From assembly GCA_963678675.1 (NCBI GenBank), contig OY783193.1, forward strand, positions 12,262,822 to 12,326,821: 64,000 nt of DNA. Reading direction: 5' to 3'. The notes beneath the pieces were generated by a model, which saw only the letters and a list, made by a program, of their open reading frames with translations, was not told the DNA's origin and ran no database searches. The position numbers and the translations under genes are program-made. Position 1 is the first letter of the stretch; each line of letters begins with the position of its first letter. This document shows, piece by piece, positions 36,535 through 48,055 of the stretch. Origin of the DNA: Xiphydria camelus (taxonomy: Eukaryota > Arthropoda > Insecta > Hymenoptera > Xiphydriidae).

Positions 36535-36955
36535 CTGTATGCTTCTAAATTACGGCTGAGACTATTCATAATTCTCACCGCGGTAGATTTTTAACACTAG
36601 AACTACCGAATGGTCGAGCTTTATAAGACGGTCGTTTTGGCGGGTGATTATCTCGTTATCCGTGGATTTTTCGTTGACACTGCTATAGAACTTTTTTGTA
36701 GACCGAAATGTGCTCTACAAAAAAGTATTCTACTAATTTTGACAAAAACCTCACCAGTTACGAAATAATTGAGGTTGAATGGAACTCTGAATAAGACACC
36801 GGTCAAATTGACCATTTGCGGTAGTTCTAGTGTTAACAATGATGATAAGACTCTAATTTGGAATGGAGCGAGCTACGAAAATATATCTATCGAATATATT
36901 ATGACATTTTCATTGCACTCTGATACACGTGAATGAAATGCTTACAATTTTATGA
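36535..36955. repeat. Local duplication, copy A (carries a TTAA element)
   Basis: Flanking sequence matches 37765-37955: GAGACTATTCATAATT, GGTAGATTTTTA, CAATGATGATA, AATGGAGCGAGCTA-like and GACATTTTCATTGCACTCT-like blocks in the same order. Copy A contains an extra element of about 240 bp. Confidence 0.8.
36591..36836. mobile_element. piggyBac-like MITE with TTAA duplication and CACTAGAACTACCG ends
   Basis: TTAACACTAGAACTACCG starts at 36591, and CGGTAGTTCTAGTGTTAA ends at 36836. The paralogous copy at about 37765-37955 lacks this insert and shows a single TTAG at the junction, which marks the empty site. The insert is non-coding and was presumably moved by a piggyBac-type transposase supplied elsewhere. 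Confidence 0.85.
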
Positions 36956-36958
36956 GAG

Positions 36959-37740
36959 TGTGGCGACCCGTCACGCTACGGCGGCCTGCCGTCAGATGGC
37001 GCAACCCTCTCGGCCCTCGACTTACGGCTCCCGGCCCACGGCTATCGGCTCTCGTTAGTGGTCCGACGACGGGCAAGTTACTATATAAAGGCGGGTTCTG
37101 ACTGGGTCGTGAACTGGGAAAAAGCACTACCTGTATTATTATTATTAGAGGCTCCTCTACTTCCGAATCGTGAGATGTAAGAGCTCTTAAACCTTTAACT
37201 TCCTTCCAAAGCTCCTTGTTTTCGTCCTTGTTTTTTCAGTCAGAACCCCGCTTTAGACCGCAACTGCCCATCTCTCACGGGGAGGACCACAGAGCGTCTA
37301 AGGCAGGAGTCGGCCTAGCCTTACTGACGAGTCCACAGCCCGACTTCTGTGGCATCTCAGGTTCAGGGGTCCCTGGAAGCTCTCATTTTAGCCCAGATAG
37401 GAAGAATAGCTCGCGTCGTTCAATATCTGCTGGAATAGCAGGTGGTTTTTCTTCTTGAATTTTACTACCCGCGTTAGCGGTTTCTAATCATCTACACTCG
37501 AGCCTCGCATTTTTGCGCTAGCGGCCTTAGCCAATATCCAGCAAGGTCCTCCTACTTCTTTTTCGGTTTGGTTTATAACCCCCGGGTTGGTGACTACGAG
37601 GAGGGGTTTAGTCGGTAAAAATCCAACAAAAAAAAACGTCTCTCACGGAGGACCACAGAGCGTCTAAGGCGAGAGTCGGCCTAGCCTTATTAACGAGTTC
37701 ACAGGCCGACTCCGGGATGAAACGCTCCGCCGATTAGATG
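36959..37740 (+). mobile_element. Possible LTR fragment between two duplicated segments
   Basis: It starts TGTGGCGACCCGTCACG, has a TATATAAAGG box at 37081 followed by a GTTCTGACTGGG start-like region, and later contains TTGGTGACTACGAGG, which could be a primer-binding region after an LTR. A 75-bp segment (ACCACAGAGCGTCTAAGGC and GTCGGCCTAGCCTTA) occurs twice, at about 37276 and 37645. No gag or pol coding is present. The right boundary is uncertain. Confidence 0.35.
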
Positions 37741-37764
37741 GCGACCACATCTTTTCGCTACAAG

Positions 37765-37955
37765 AGAACTGCTGAATTTTTACGTTTAAATTACTGTTGA
37801 GACTATTCATAATTTTCGTTGTGGTAGATTTTTAGCAATGATGATACGGTTTTAATTTAGAATGGCGTGAGCTATGATAATATACCTATAGAATATTATA
37901 TCATTTTCATTGCATTCTTCGATACATGCGAAAGAAATGCTTAAAATATTACTAA
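37765..37955. repeat. Local duplication, copy B (empty site)
   Basis: This is the partner of 36535-36955 without the TTAA element. It supplies the pre-insertion state for that element. Confidence 0.8.
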
Positions 37956-38245
37956 CCGCTCGATTTTTACATTTGATAGGAAAATACTGATTCACAAATG
38001 ACTCCCGCAGATCATCGCTACCAAACACGAAAATTGGGAGCTCTCAAAGTCTTCGAGGCTACCCTATTCCCCTATGCACAGGAATTAGCGATTAGTTCCT
38101 ATACGTCATTTCATTCGTACATACTGCGGACTTGGTATAGTTGCGACGTCATACAAAATATCGATTGTGAGTAAACAACCACGCATACACTCGTCTGTGT
38201 GACATATACAGCGAGCACCATCGAGAATGGGGGTTGCGAACCCCA

Positions 38246-38291
38246 GCCACCCAGCCAGCCAGCTAGCCAGCCAGCCAGCCAGCCAGCCAGA
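38246..38291. repeat. CCAG tetranucleotide repeat
   Basis: About 11 units of CCAG or CAGC with one interruption (CTAG). A GA tract lies nearby at about 38468-38490. Confidence 0.9.
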
Positions 38292-38581
38292 CAGACTGAC
38301 GTGAAAGGGGGTGACCTAGACGCCCCCTCCACCAGGAAGTTTGCAAGCGGCTCGACTGCCGCGTTAGGTAGTAGTAATAGGGCCAAAAGTACGTACGTTT
38401 TGCCTGTTGGTATTTACGCCGACTACTGAGAGCTACGATTCCTGCAGTGCTTTTCATCCAGACTATACGAGAGAGAGAGAGAGAGAGAGGGAGAGAGGGA
38501 GCGCAGAAAAATTGAAACCCCCATCCCTTGTGTTTCACGGTTAATGTAAAGCCAATTCCAAGTGGATGAACTACGACTGTG

Positions 38582-38835
38582 CACTCAGGAAAAAAGTCTA
38601 ATTGAATACGAATCTATATAATAGAAAAATTTATTTGAGATGAATAGGAATTTATTCACATACAATATAGAACAAAAGTCTATTTAAATTAGATAAATGT
38701 TCGACTAGGTTCGTACTCAATTAAGAAGATACCAAAACATTTATGGTAATTCAATGTTCAATGTGAATAAATTCTTATTTATCTCAAATAAACTTTCTAT
38801 TAGGTTCGTGTTTAACTAGTTTTTTTCTCTCAGTG
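38582..38835. mobile_element. MITE-like element, CACTGAG-end group (copy 2 of a pair)
   Basis: This is a relative of the element at 14433-14695: GTCTAATTGAATACGAATCT, TAGAAAAATTTATTTGAGAT, then AGGTTCGTACTCAATTAA, and a right end CTAGTTTTTTTCTCTCAGTG. The two copies differ by substitutions and small gaps, consistent with separate old insertions. Confidence 0.75.
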
Positions 38836-38837
38836 TA

Positions 38838-40130
38838 GAGTATCGCCCATTAAGGAGACTGCGCTCGGTTTAGCCATATTCAACGACCGTGCGCTGCAAT
38901 TTACGAAATATTTCCTAATCGTATAACGTCGCAATCATCGGCATCGTGATTTTCTTTCTATCGTTTATTCATTACTAGTTTAGAGACCCTGTGATATAAA
39001 ATTTGTTTCACCAAATTACTAATGAATTTGATGCAATCATAAGGAAACCGTCTTTATCGTCGCGTATATAGACTGAGTATTTCATTTGACCCCGATCATC
39101 ATTAACAACCATGGTAATTAGGAGTCACTCAAGTGTCCGATACTATCAAACTTTCCTCCATACCGTAGTGATTGAGATGAGAGGAGCAAAAAGCTATCCG
39201 AAGGCGATATCTCGTACGATGAACGAGCTAGTTTTTTTTCGAGATCCGTTTTGATGACTCTTCAGGGAGGAGCTATCGAGAAAGAAATATTCCCAAACTC
39301 GAAGCGTTTCGACACTTGGCACGGTCGCCGTCGCACCCCGATACCAACGAAGTGAAATGGGAACTAGGAGAAGCGAAGAGAGACAGGGGGAGAGGGAGGA
39401 TCGTTCGATGGAAGGGGACGGAAAATGAAAGGAGGATAGAAAGAAGGGAGGCTAGGAGAGAGGGCGTTCGTGGTGTTGCTGACCCGACGACCGCTGTAAC
39501 CTTGCGTCCCGACGCAGCGCGTCTGGATTACGCGGTATTGCATGTTGCATAAAATTTGTATGTCAGAAAATTCTGAAGTGCGACTTTTTCTAATGAGTTT
39601 CCCCTCGTCTGTCTAAGAATTTTTTATTGGATTGTCAATTATCTGAAATAACTATGTACGTAGTTTTTTATAAACTCCACACGTAGGTATGCTTGGACGC
39701 GGTAGTCATTTTCTGAGGCAATTTTATGAGGGGTGAAAAGTTTGTCAGTAGACATAAAATTATTAATATTTTATACTTCAAGATTTTTAAAAAACGAATG
39801 TGATTTTTGGAACAAATAAGAAAAATACGTAAAACAGGATAATTGAGAGATCGATTCTAGAGCTTTCGATTATTGAAAAAATCCTCTTAAGATTTCCTTG
39901 ATTTTTTAAAATTACAAAATTTACGGTCTGGAGTAACACTTTTTTACAAAGTTTACAGATTTTCCTCAATTTGAAATAAAATAAATAATTAAAATCTTTT
40001 TATATGGTTTTTATGGAGCCACAGGGTCGCTCAAGGTTAGAAAACTGTCGTTCAAAATAGGTAATACCAGTAACGAAGGGTTCAACGTACTCGCATACGA
40101 TAGGACGATACCCCGTGAAATATAGATATA
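38838..40130. other. Non-coding stretch with one dispersed repeat copy
   Basis: A degenerate copy of the CGTAATCAGCG family lies at about 39777-39970 (AAGAAAAATACGTAAAACAG, TTGAGAGATCGATTCTAGAG). Otherwise nothing is recognised. Confidence 0.4.
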
Positions 40131-40842
40131 CAGGGTGTTTCAAAATTCAGTACAAATATTTAGAGAGCGTATTTTTGAGATCAAAATAAGACTTTTTTTT
40201 CCTATAAACATGTGTCCTAAAATACACCCCCTCCGAGCTACAGCCATCTTAATTGTCATTTTAAAAAATCGTTTATTTTCAATTCTGACTGCAATTATTC
40301 ATCAAATTTTTTAAAAATTTGCAAGCCACTGCTGTTTCGAACGTTCTACTGATTTCTTACCCCTAAAATGGCATAAACGTAATTTCGGGGTGGATTGAGG
40401 GGGGCTATGCACATTTAATGACCGAAATTATATGTTTCCATTTAGAAATTTAAAAAATGAGTACGACCATCTGGTCGGACAGACAAAAATCTAAAATGTT
40501 GGGCTCTTGCATTTTTTTGATACAACTTACCGTGTTCGAGATAATCGCGGATAAACGAACGGAGGCTCGTTTATGTAGTAAAGTTGACGCGAAAAAATCG
40601 ATTATTTTAAACTGTGGTTGCAATAATTATGCATCAAATATTCAAAAAATTTGAAAGACGAGTTCTCTAATCGTTTTGTTGACCTAAAAATGCCATAAAT
40701 CGATTTTTTTAAAATGAAAATTAAGATGACTGTAGCTTGGAGGGGGTGTATTTTAGGACACATGTTTATAGGAAAAAAAAGTCTTATTTTGATCTCAAAA
40801 ATACGCCCTTCAAATATTTGTATTGAATTTTGAAACACCCTG
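40131..40842. mobile_element. Element with CAGGGTGTTTCAAAATTC ends and TA flanks
   Basis: The terminal inverted repeats are about 140 bp: CAGGGTGTTTCAAAATTCA at 40131 and GAATTTTGAAACACCCTG ending at 40842, with TATA outside both. Inside, two directly repeated segments of about 105 bp (about 40265-40378 and 40592-40695, sharing AAAAAATCG and ATTATTC or ATTATGC before CATCAAAT) are separated by a unique centre. There is no transposase. Confidence 0.8.
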
Positions 40843-41958
40843 TATATCGTACAGGCATATAAATTGCACACCATTAGCATGGTTATTGACACGTGTTACG
40901 ATTCTGAATTTGTTCGAATGTGATCGTGCAAACATTGTGTAGAGCCTTTCATTTTTACGATTATTTCCCGCGAAAAATGGTGATCAGATGCTGTGCAAAA
41001 GTATCAAAAAAATCAAGCGAACTACCTTGTCAGGTTCCGCCGCTTTTCGCCTCTTCTGTATATTCATTCCTACATCAACAAATCGGTATTGAGAGAGTGC
41101 GCGCTCTAATTTCTTTGCTTTTCGAATTCGGTTCTTTCAGCATAGGTATTCTTTATAAGCCGTACAAGCGGTGGAGCAACACCAGGGATGATCGAACTAA
41201 CTTGCAAAACTGCGAAACTGTAATGGCTGCTGTAGATACGTTTCATGCGTCGATCATCTTCGAGACTTTTACGCATCGACTGCTGCAAAGGATGGAATGC
41301 TACGCGAGATTCATTCATTTCGCGAACGCGGTGCCCTTCGAAAATGCGGGAAATCCGTTTTCGCGACCGCAGATTGCACTTCATCGCCTTTATGATACTT
41401 AAATCTTACTAATTATTTGCGTTCTAAACGCGTATGTAACGGAAAACCGCGGAAAACTAATGAAATTGCGCGCATTGCGTCGATCGGTTGAAAATAGCCT
41501 CTGCGACCTCCCTCCAGATGTCGCCACTATACGGCGCGGAATTTGAAAAATTACTTTTAAAAAACTACTTTTGACGTCGAAGGAAATGAAAAAACTGCTG
41601 AAAAGTCTTGTACTATCTATATACTTTTAAAGATAAGAGATAGTTTGATAATGGTAAAAAATGTAATGGGATAAGAATCTATAAAAAAAACCTCATTGCC
41701 TTTCAAATTTCTAAATTACGCAGTGAAAACGACCCGGCGTTGGACGGAGGCACTTTCCTATTGGTTGTTTATGATGTAAGAGCATAACCGGCCGCGTTTT
41801 ATACATATTTATACCATGAAAGTTTGTTTTTACAGAGTGTACCGAACGCGGTGACCTTTTCGCAGTTTTTCAGCGTCTGTTTACCGAGTTTGCGAATTCC
41901 ACGTTACACCCGGTCCGGAATTAGCGTGGCATAACTTAATGACTAGCACTTCTTTACA
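40843..41958. other. Upstream region of TMEM19, no supported gene
   Basis: A 160-codon plus-strand frame (40920-41402) lacks a recognisable domain and is probably chance. The last few hundred bases before 41959 should contain the TMEM19 promoter and 5' UTR, but no clear core element could be fixed. Confidence 0.4.
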
Positions 41959-43489
41959 ATGGTAATAAACAACAAGGACAGTGATGGAAAATCTAAAGTG
42001 TTGATGCCGGTTTTGCTCAGCGCCTTCGCAATTCCAATCTCGATGCTTTTCTGGATCGTGAATGTAGTGTACTCTTTTTTTGCACCGGAATCTGAATCCC
42101 AAATTGACGGTACCTACGTTTGATACGTCAATTCGTATATCTCGATGATGCATTTTGTCTTCGTTATTTCATCAATTGCAAACGTTTTCCTACAAACAGC
42201 CTTATTATTTCAGGCTATGCAGTTATGTCCCCATGGAGATGGCTAGCTTCGGTAGTCATACCAATTTTATTTATCGCTTGGGGCTTAAAAAGAAAAAGCC
42301 TAGACATCGGCGGAGCGGTGTTAGGTTCGTATCATTTTCAGAGTATTCATCGTCGAAATAGCTTCGTCCAGACTTTCAAATAATTGGTACGAATGAATCC
42401 AAACGACAGGACTGTTTATGGGCTTTATTCTGACTCTCACGAGTTACACCCACTTTGCCTGTTTGATGGCGTTCTTTGTAACTTCATCGAAGGTAACAAA
42501 AATACGCGCAGAGAGGAAAAGAAAAATAGAAGTAGAATTTAAGGAAGGGGGACAAAGAAATTGGATACAAGTATTGTGCAACGGAGGCATGGCCACACAG
42601 CTAGCATTATTGTATTTGTTGGACGTCGGATGCGGAGAACGACCTATCGATTTTGTAAAAGATTACAGAAGCTCGTGGTTGTCGATAGGAATATTAGGTA
42701 AATAAAGGATTGGTGCGCAAAGAAACGCTATGAAATGTCGAGGTGAAATTGTTAGTTCCTTGACAACTAAATGAATATACAAAATAACATTGTCTTTATA
42801 AAAATGGGGGGCTTTCATAGGAGCCTTTGCATGTTGTAACGGCGATACTTGGGCATCAGAGCTGGGTACAGTGATTGGTAATTCAGATCCGGTTCTCATT
42901 ACGACAAGAAAGAAAGTACCAAGGGGTAAGACTTATTTTACTTATCTGAAAAATGTCCGTAAAAATGGTTTGCTTTTAAAATTTCTTCGTGTCCTAATTT
43001 GGAAGTTGAGAGCAATTTTGTTTGACCGAATACTTTTACACGAAGGAACAAACGGCGGTGTATCGTGGGTAGGCCTACTGGTATCTTTACTAGGTGGACT
43101 GACGGTGGGTTTAGCCAATTATATCGCTGTAAAGTATACCGTAGACACCGCTGTATTACAATTTGCCGCCCCGCAATGGCCAATTATAATAGCAGGCGGG
43201 GTTGCTGGACTTATAGGCAGCATTTTTGATTCTATTCTCGGGGCAACTTTACAGTACTCTGGTAAGCTGATCCGTTAGATTGGTAAATTTTGTATAAAGT
43301 GAAAGCAGAAACCACGCTACTTTTTTTACTGTAGGAGTGGATGAAAAGGGACTGATAGTGGAACGTCCCGGAAGAGGCGTGAAGCATATTAGCGGGAAGC
43401 AAATTTTGGATAACCATGGTGTTAATCTTTTGTCAACCATTTTCATTGCACTGATGCTGCCGTGGTTAGCCAACATTTTTTGGCCTTGA
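41959..43489 (+). CDS. TMEM19: Transmembrane protein 19 (DUF92 family)
   Basis: The coding exons are 41959-42109, 42214-42324, 42410-42697, 42821-42925, 43046-43261 and 43335-43489. All introns are GT-AG and in phase 1, and the joined frame is 341 residues, close to the usual length of animal TMEM19. It is a multi-pass membrane protein of the DUF92 family, which also includes the plant phytyl-phosphate kinase VTE6. The animal function is not settled. Visible family signatures are CNGDTWASELG in exon 4, KVPRGTNGGVSWVG across the exon 4-5 junction, and several hydrophobic segments (first near residues 15-42). The acceptor of exon 5 (ACACGAAG) is weak but required by the conserved GTNGGVS. The 3' UTR probably ends after AATAAA at 44127. 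Confidence 0.95.
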
Positions 43490-44380
43490 GAAGAAATTAG
43501 AGAGAAGATCTGACTATAACTGCTACTCGTATCATTTCTTACAGAACAGTTTCTAGTATTAAACATGCTGCGCAATATAGTTTGCTTTGCGAGAGATATT
43601 CTTTGTTATCGTCGTATTGACGCGTTTTTTTTACGTTTATTCGAATACATGTCATATCCCTATAATCTCGTCTATGTATAATAGATGAAGCTTCAGTTGT
43701 GCTGCTATTATTTGGTGAAAGAGCGATTGTACTTTTTGGTGAACTGAACGAATATCAGTTGACGATTTTAATGTTATTCTTATATTAAGATCAAAGTAAA
43801 TCGTCTAGATTTCTATTCCTCTTATGTGTGAAAAAGAAAAGAACTTCCTCTTTATAATAATATCGATGTATCACACGAGGACTATAATATAGGTATAATT
43901 GTGTTGTGTTATTCAATATATTTATATATACTATAAGCAAAATGTATATGGCTTATATTTTCTGTCTTATACAATGTTGAAATGTTGTTTTGATGATTAC
44001 AGATGTACAGATGTATTTATATATTATTGTATACTTACACAGATACGAGATAAATGCGGTTATTTGATGTATAAATCAATTCCAGGGGCGAGGTGTAAAT
44101 AATGTACGAACATTGATATAACATTTAATAAACATTTGATATAACTTTCGCATGTCTACATTGTTTCTGTATTCGTCATCCTTCGAGACTGGCGCAATTT
44201 GAGTATTGTGCATTTTATTGTCTATAATCATATCCAATATCTACAACGTGTTTCTGATCGACTGCAGCGTGAAATGAAACTTCGGCAGAGGCTGGTAAAA
44301 CGAGTGCTCCCCTCATATAAGGCTTCTCTATGGTGGGAGATATCAGTTTGAAAGTGCGAGCCTTCAGAGAAACACGTAAC
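43490..44380 (+). other. TMEM19 3' UTR and spacer to the chitin deacetylase
   Basis: AT-rich, non-coding. A canonical AATAAA at 44127-44132 is the best polyadenylation signal for TMEM19. About 230 bp then remain for the promoter of the next gene. Confidence 0.5.
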
Positions 44381-47300
44381 ATGAAATCGGGTATCCGTTT
44401 AGCCGTTCTTACGATGCTGTTAACTCTTTCCGGTGAGTATACGATTTCGAATCTACGCGGAAAGAACTACGCTGTGAGTGATCATTTGATATCGCCGCAA
44501 GCGAATCTCCCGTATATTGACCTACTCTGCAAGTTCTAGGTCATCCAATTGTCGAAAGTTAAGTGCACGACCGGTCTCGGATGTTCAAAGAATGAGCAGA
44601 AAAGCAAGACGTGTAAACTTTTTACAATTGGAGCATTTGGTAATCGTTCGAGGTTTTTGCGAAATCGTTTAATGAATTTCACTATTAGATTAGGAATAAG
44701 CGGCGCTAACGCGAGTATCTAGGCGGAACGCGTTTCCCTCGACATTGCACATGCCCGCAGCATCTTTCGCGGTGAAGAACAGGTCCGCGGACTGAGAAAG
44801 TGCGCGCAGCGCTGTAAAGTGATGCCGAAAAAAACGTTGAAAAATCAATTGATCGGAATGACGTTCGGATTGTCGAAGCAGAACGCTCACAACTGCGTAA
44901 AACTTGTAATGGAAAACGCTGTGGGATAGTCATTGAACGCGGTCAAACAAGATCATCAATTTCAATTTAGACTTTCTCACTGTAAATCACTTGAACATAA
45001 TCCACTACTTTCGCTTCTTCTTCCATCATTTCAGGACTTGCCTTTTTAGTCGGTGCACCTGCTAATATTCGACTATAGCTTGTTTCAATAACATTTTATT
45101 GAAAAGCAGGAAATTTAAGATTATGAAAAAATGTACAGTAAAAATGCCCTCATCTCTCTTTTCCCAGCAGATGCAGTCAAACGTGTGGAAATTACAGATA
45201 AAGCGCCGTGCATCGATGACAGCAAATTTTATCGAAATCCAAATACTTCTCCCCATAAAGTATGGACTTCACAGGAGTGTGCAAAATATTATTTATGTCT
45301 AGGTAAGTGATGATCATTCTCATGAACGTAAGAAATCTAAAGAGTACTTTCCTATTAACGCGCAAAAACTCGGTTGAAAATCGCAAAGAACTGCATTCCA
45401 ACATGCACCATCAAATCTAAGTTTGGTATGATTACATGATAGCTTCGCAACTAGACTACCTAGATAGAAAAACTCTTTCTAGTTTCACCTTCACAGTTAT
45501 CTACTGTGTGCACGCGCGTAGACACAGTTACAAAACTGATAGAGGAAACTTGGAAGCTCCTCTCACCGTCACGGAGCACTGCCCATCCCGTCTACCATTA
45601 AACGCACCGTTTTATTCGAATTTTAGAGGACGAGGTATTCGAGTTCAAGTGCTCACAGGGTCTTCTGTTCGACGTCTCCAGGCAAATTTGCGATTTCAAA
45701 GCAAACGTTGATAACTGTGATGTAACAATAGGTAAACGATTGAGTACAACTATTTGCAAAGTAATGAAAATGCGAGTGTCTTGAGAAAGACGATTTGAAG
45801 ACCAAGGGGGATCTTGCAGAGAAGCAACCACCGAAGCCGCTACTCGAAAACGGCGATTGCGAGACGGGCGAGTCGGCTTGCGGGGATGAAACGTGCCTCC
45901 CCGCGCATTACTTCTGCGATGGAAGCATTGATTGCCCCGATGGATCCGATGAAGGATGGTGTGGTGAGTGTGGGAGATGTAAAAAGATGCCCGTTTATAA
46001 GTTAGAAACTTAAGAGCGATATTAATGAATCGCAGACGTGGAAAATGATCCCAATGCCGCTCCTGCTTGCGATCCGGATAAATGCTTACTTCCGGATTGC
46101 TGGTGCTCCAAAGACGGCTCTCGGATTCCCGGGAATCTGTCGATTTCTACGGTTCCCCAAATGATAACGGTAACCTTCGACGATGCAGTCAGCTCTGAGA
46201 GCTTTGACCTCTACACGAGTGAGTTGAAGAAACCGAACGTCGATGTGATAAGTTACCACCTGACGAGCATCGACGCGATCCTTGTTTTATTTTAGAATTG
46301 TTCGCCAATGAAAGAAAAAACCCCAACGGATGTCCCATCAGGGCCACTTTCTTTATCAGCCATCAATTTACCAATTATAGGGACGTTCAGTATTTGTGGA
46401 ACGCCGGACACGAGATTGCTGTTCATTCCGTCACGTAGGTGATATAACCGTTAGGCGAACATGACTCCCTAGATAGCAAAGCATAAAACGCACAGTTTTC
46501 AATCTTATACATGAATTAAGATGCTGGTAATGTACTTGAAATGTAGCGGCATACATGTCGCCTCGCTAGGAACATTCTACTCGAGATATCCAAATGACAA
46601 AGTAACTTTTCATTCAAAAAACGATTAAACGTGTATGCAGGCATCGTGGACCGGAAGAATGGTGGTCGCGGAACGCGACTATCGAAGATTGGTTCGACGA
46701 AATGGTAGGAATGGCAAATATCATCAATAAATTTGCCGGAGTTCGAATGGAGGACATCAGAGGTAACTTTGTGGTCATAGAATTTTCCATCGCAATGCCG
46801 ATAGTATTCGTATCGAATCCTCTTAGGCTTGAGAGTTCCGTTCCTACGAGTCGGATGGAATCGACAGTTCCTCATGATGTCGGAATTTGGTTTCGTTTAT
46901 GACGCTACCATGGTGGCACCGACGTCCGAACCACCCGTATGGCCTTATACGCTAGATTACAAACCACCGCATCCTTGCGTTGGTCCTGGCCAGTTTTGTC
47001 CGGCACGAGCGTATCCCGGCCTTTGGGAGATACCTTTGAATCAACTCGTTACCGAGGTATGGATAATCCAAGTCGACCTGATACACTTTTCAAGAATCAT
47101 ATCAATGTCAATGAACTAAACATAAATAGATTGCTTCTGCAATTACACGTAATTGTGAATTCCTTTAGGAGGAAGCTTGCGTCACAATGGACTCCTGTTC
47201 ATCGAGTTTGTCTGGCGAACAAGTATACAAGATTCTGACATTCAATTTTAAAAGGCATTATCTTGCTAATCGAGCACCTCTAGGACTACACTTTTATGCA

Positions 47301-47704
47301 GCTTGGTTTCAAAATTCCGCGTACCTCCACGCATTTACTGTAAGTATTACATCAAGCGTCCACTCGGAGGTCAAATATTCGATTTTGAATTTCGGAAATT
47401 TTCACGTATATTATCTTATTCACAGAAATTCATGGACGATATTCTCCGACTCCCCGACGTATATTTTGTAACGAACTACCAGGTTCTCGAGTGGATGCGC
47501 AATCCTACCCCTCTAAATCAGCTTCATACATTTCAACCATGGAAATGCATTAGACGTCAATTTGAGCGGAATGAACTCGCTTGCGACTTGCCCAATTCTT
47601 GCAAACTTCCAAGCAGAGTATTAAAGTCTAACAGATACTTGCACACATGCTTCGAGTGTCCAAAACAATATCCATGGTTGAGAAACGAATTTGGCTTAGA
47701 TTAG
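44381..47704 (+). CDS. Chitin deacetylase, CBM14-LDLa-CE4 type
   Basis: Ten coding exons: 44381-44432, 45171-45302, 45627-45731, 45790-45963, 46036-46218, 46296-46434, 46641-46762, 46827-47056, 47169-47339 and 47426-47704. They join to 528 residues, the normal size for insect CDA1-3 proteins. The order is a signal peptide (about 1-17), a chitin-binding CBM14 domain (from Cys31 to about 95), an LDL-receptor class A domain (about 120-154, ending [10 protein letters not shown]) and a polysaccharide deacetylase domain. Such secreted enzymes act on cuticular or tracheal chitin. Metal-site residues are present: TFDD at 201-204 and HSVTH at 259-263. Later motifs are atypical: LRVPFLR (305-310 region) instead of the common RAPYLR, YDAT instead of YDST, and GLHFYAAW (418-425), where related enzymes have His at the position held here by Tyr422. 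Activity may therefore be altered. Which CDA subgroup it belongs to is not certain. Intron 1 (738 bp) is the longest. Confidence 0.93.
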
Positions 47705-48055
47705 AAAAAACACGCGATATTCTTAGACAATGTTAGCTTTGGGATACTTTAATGAATTCAATGACCCATTCCATCTTATTTATATTACATTATTACGATC
47801 GAAACACAAAGAAAATTAGAAATTGGTATTACAGAGTAATCATTTGTACAAAAAAGAATAAAGATTTAATTTGTATTTTTATTAGAAAATCATAGTTCTC
47901 ATTTCTTGCGATAATACATTGTATAACATACACAGCTTACGCATTTCTCAAAGAATCAGAATTTGTAAGATCTAAGAAGAAATTAGTCCGGCCGGGACTA
48001 AAATCTCCTTACAGATCATGCGTAAAATTCGTCATCAAATTTAAGTTTGACCCTA
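47705..48055. other. Convergent 3' region of the chitin deacetylase and LSM7
   Basis: A plus-strand AATAAA at 47857-47862 fits the chitin deacetylase transcript. A minus-strand AATAAA (plus-strand TTTATT at 47878-47883) could serve LSM7. The two 3' UTRs may therefore overlap or abut. Confidence 0.5.

Noticed and set aside
40920..41402. 160-codon open frame upstream of TMEM19
   Set aside because: The Cys residues near its start do not fit a THAP or other zinc-finger pattern, and no homologue is recognised.
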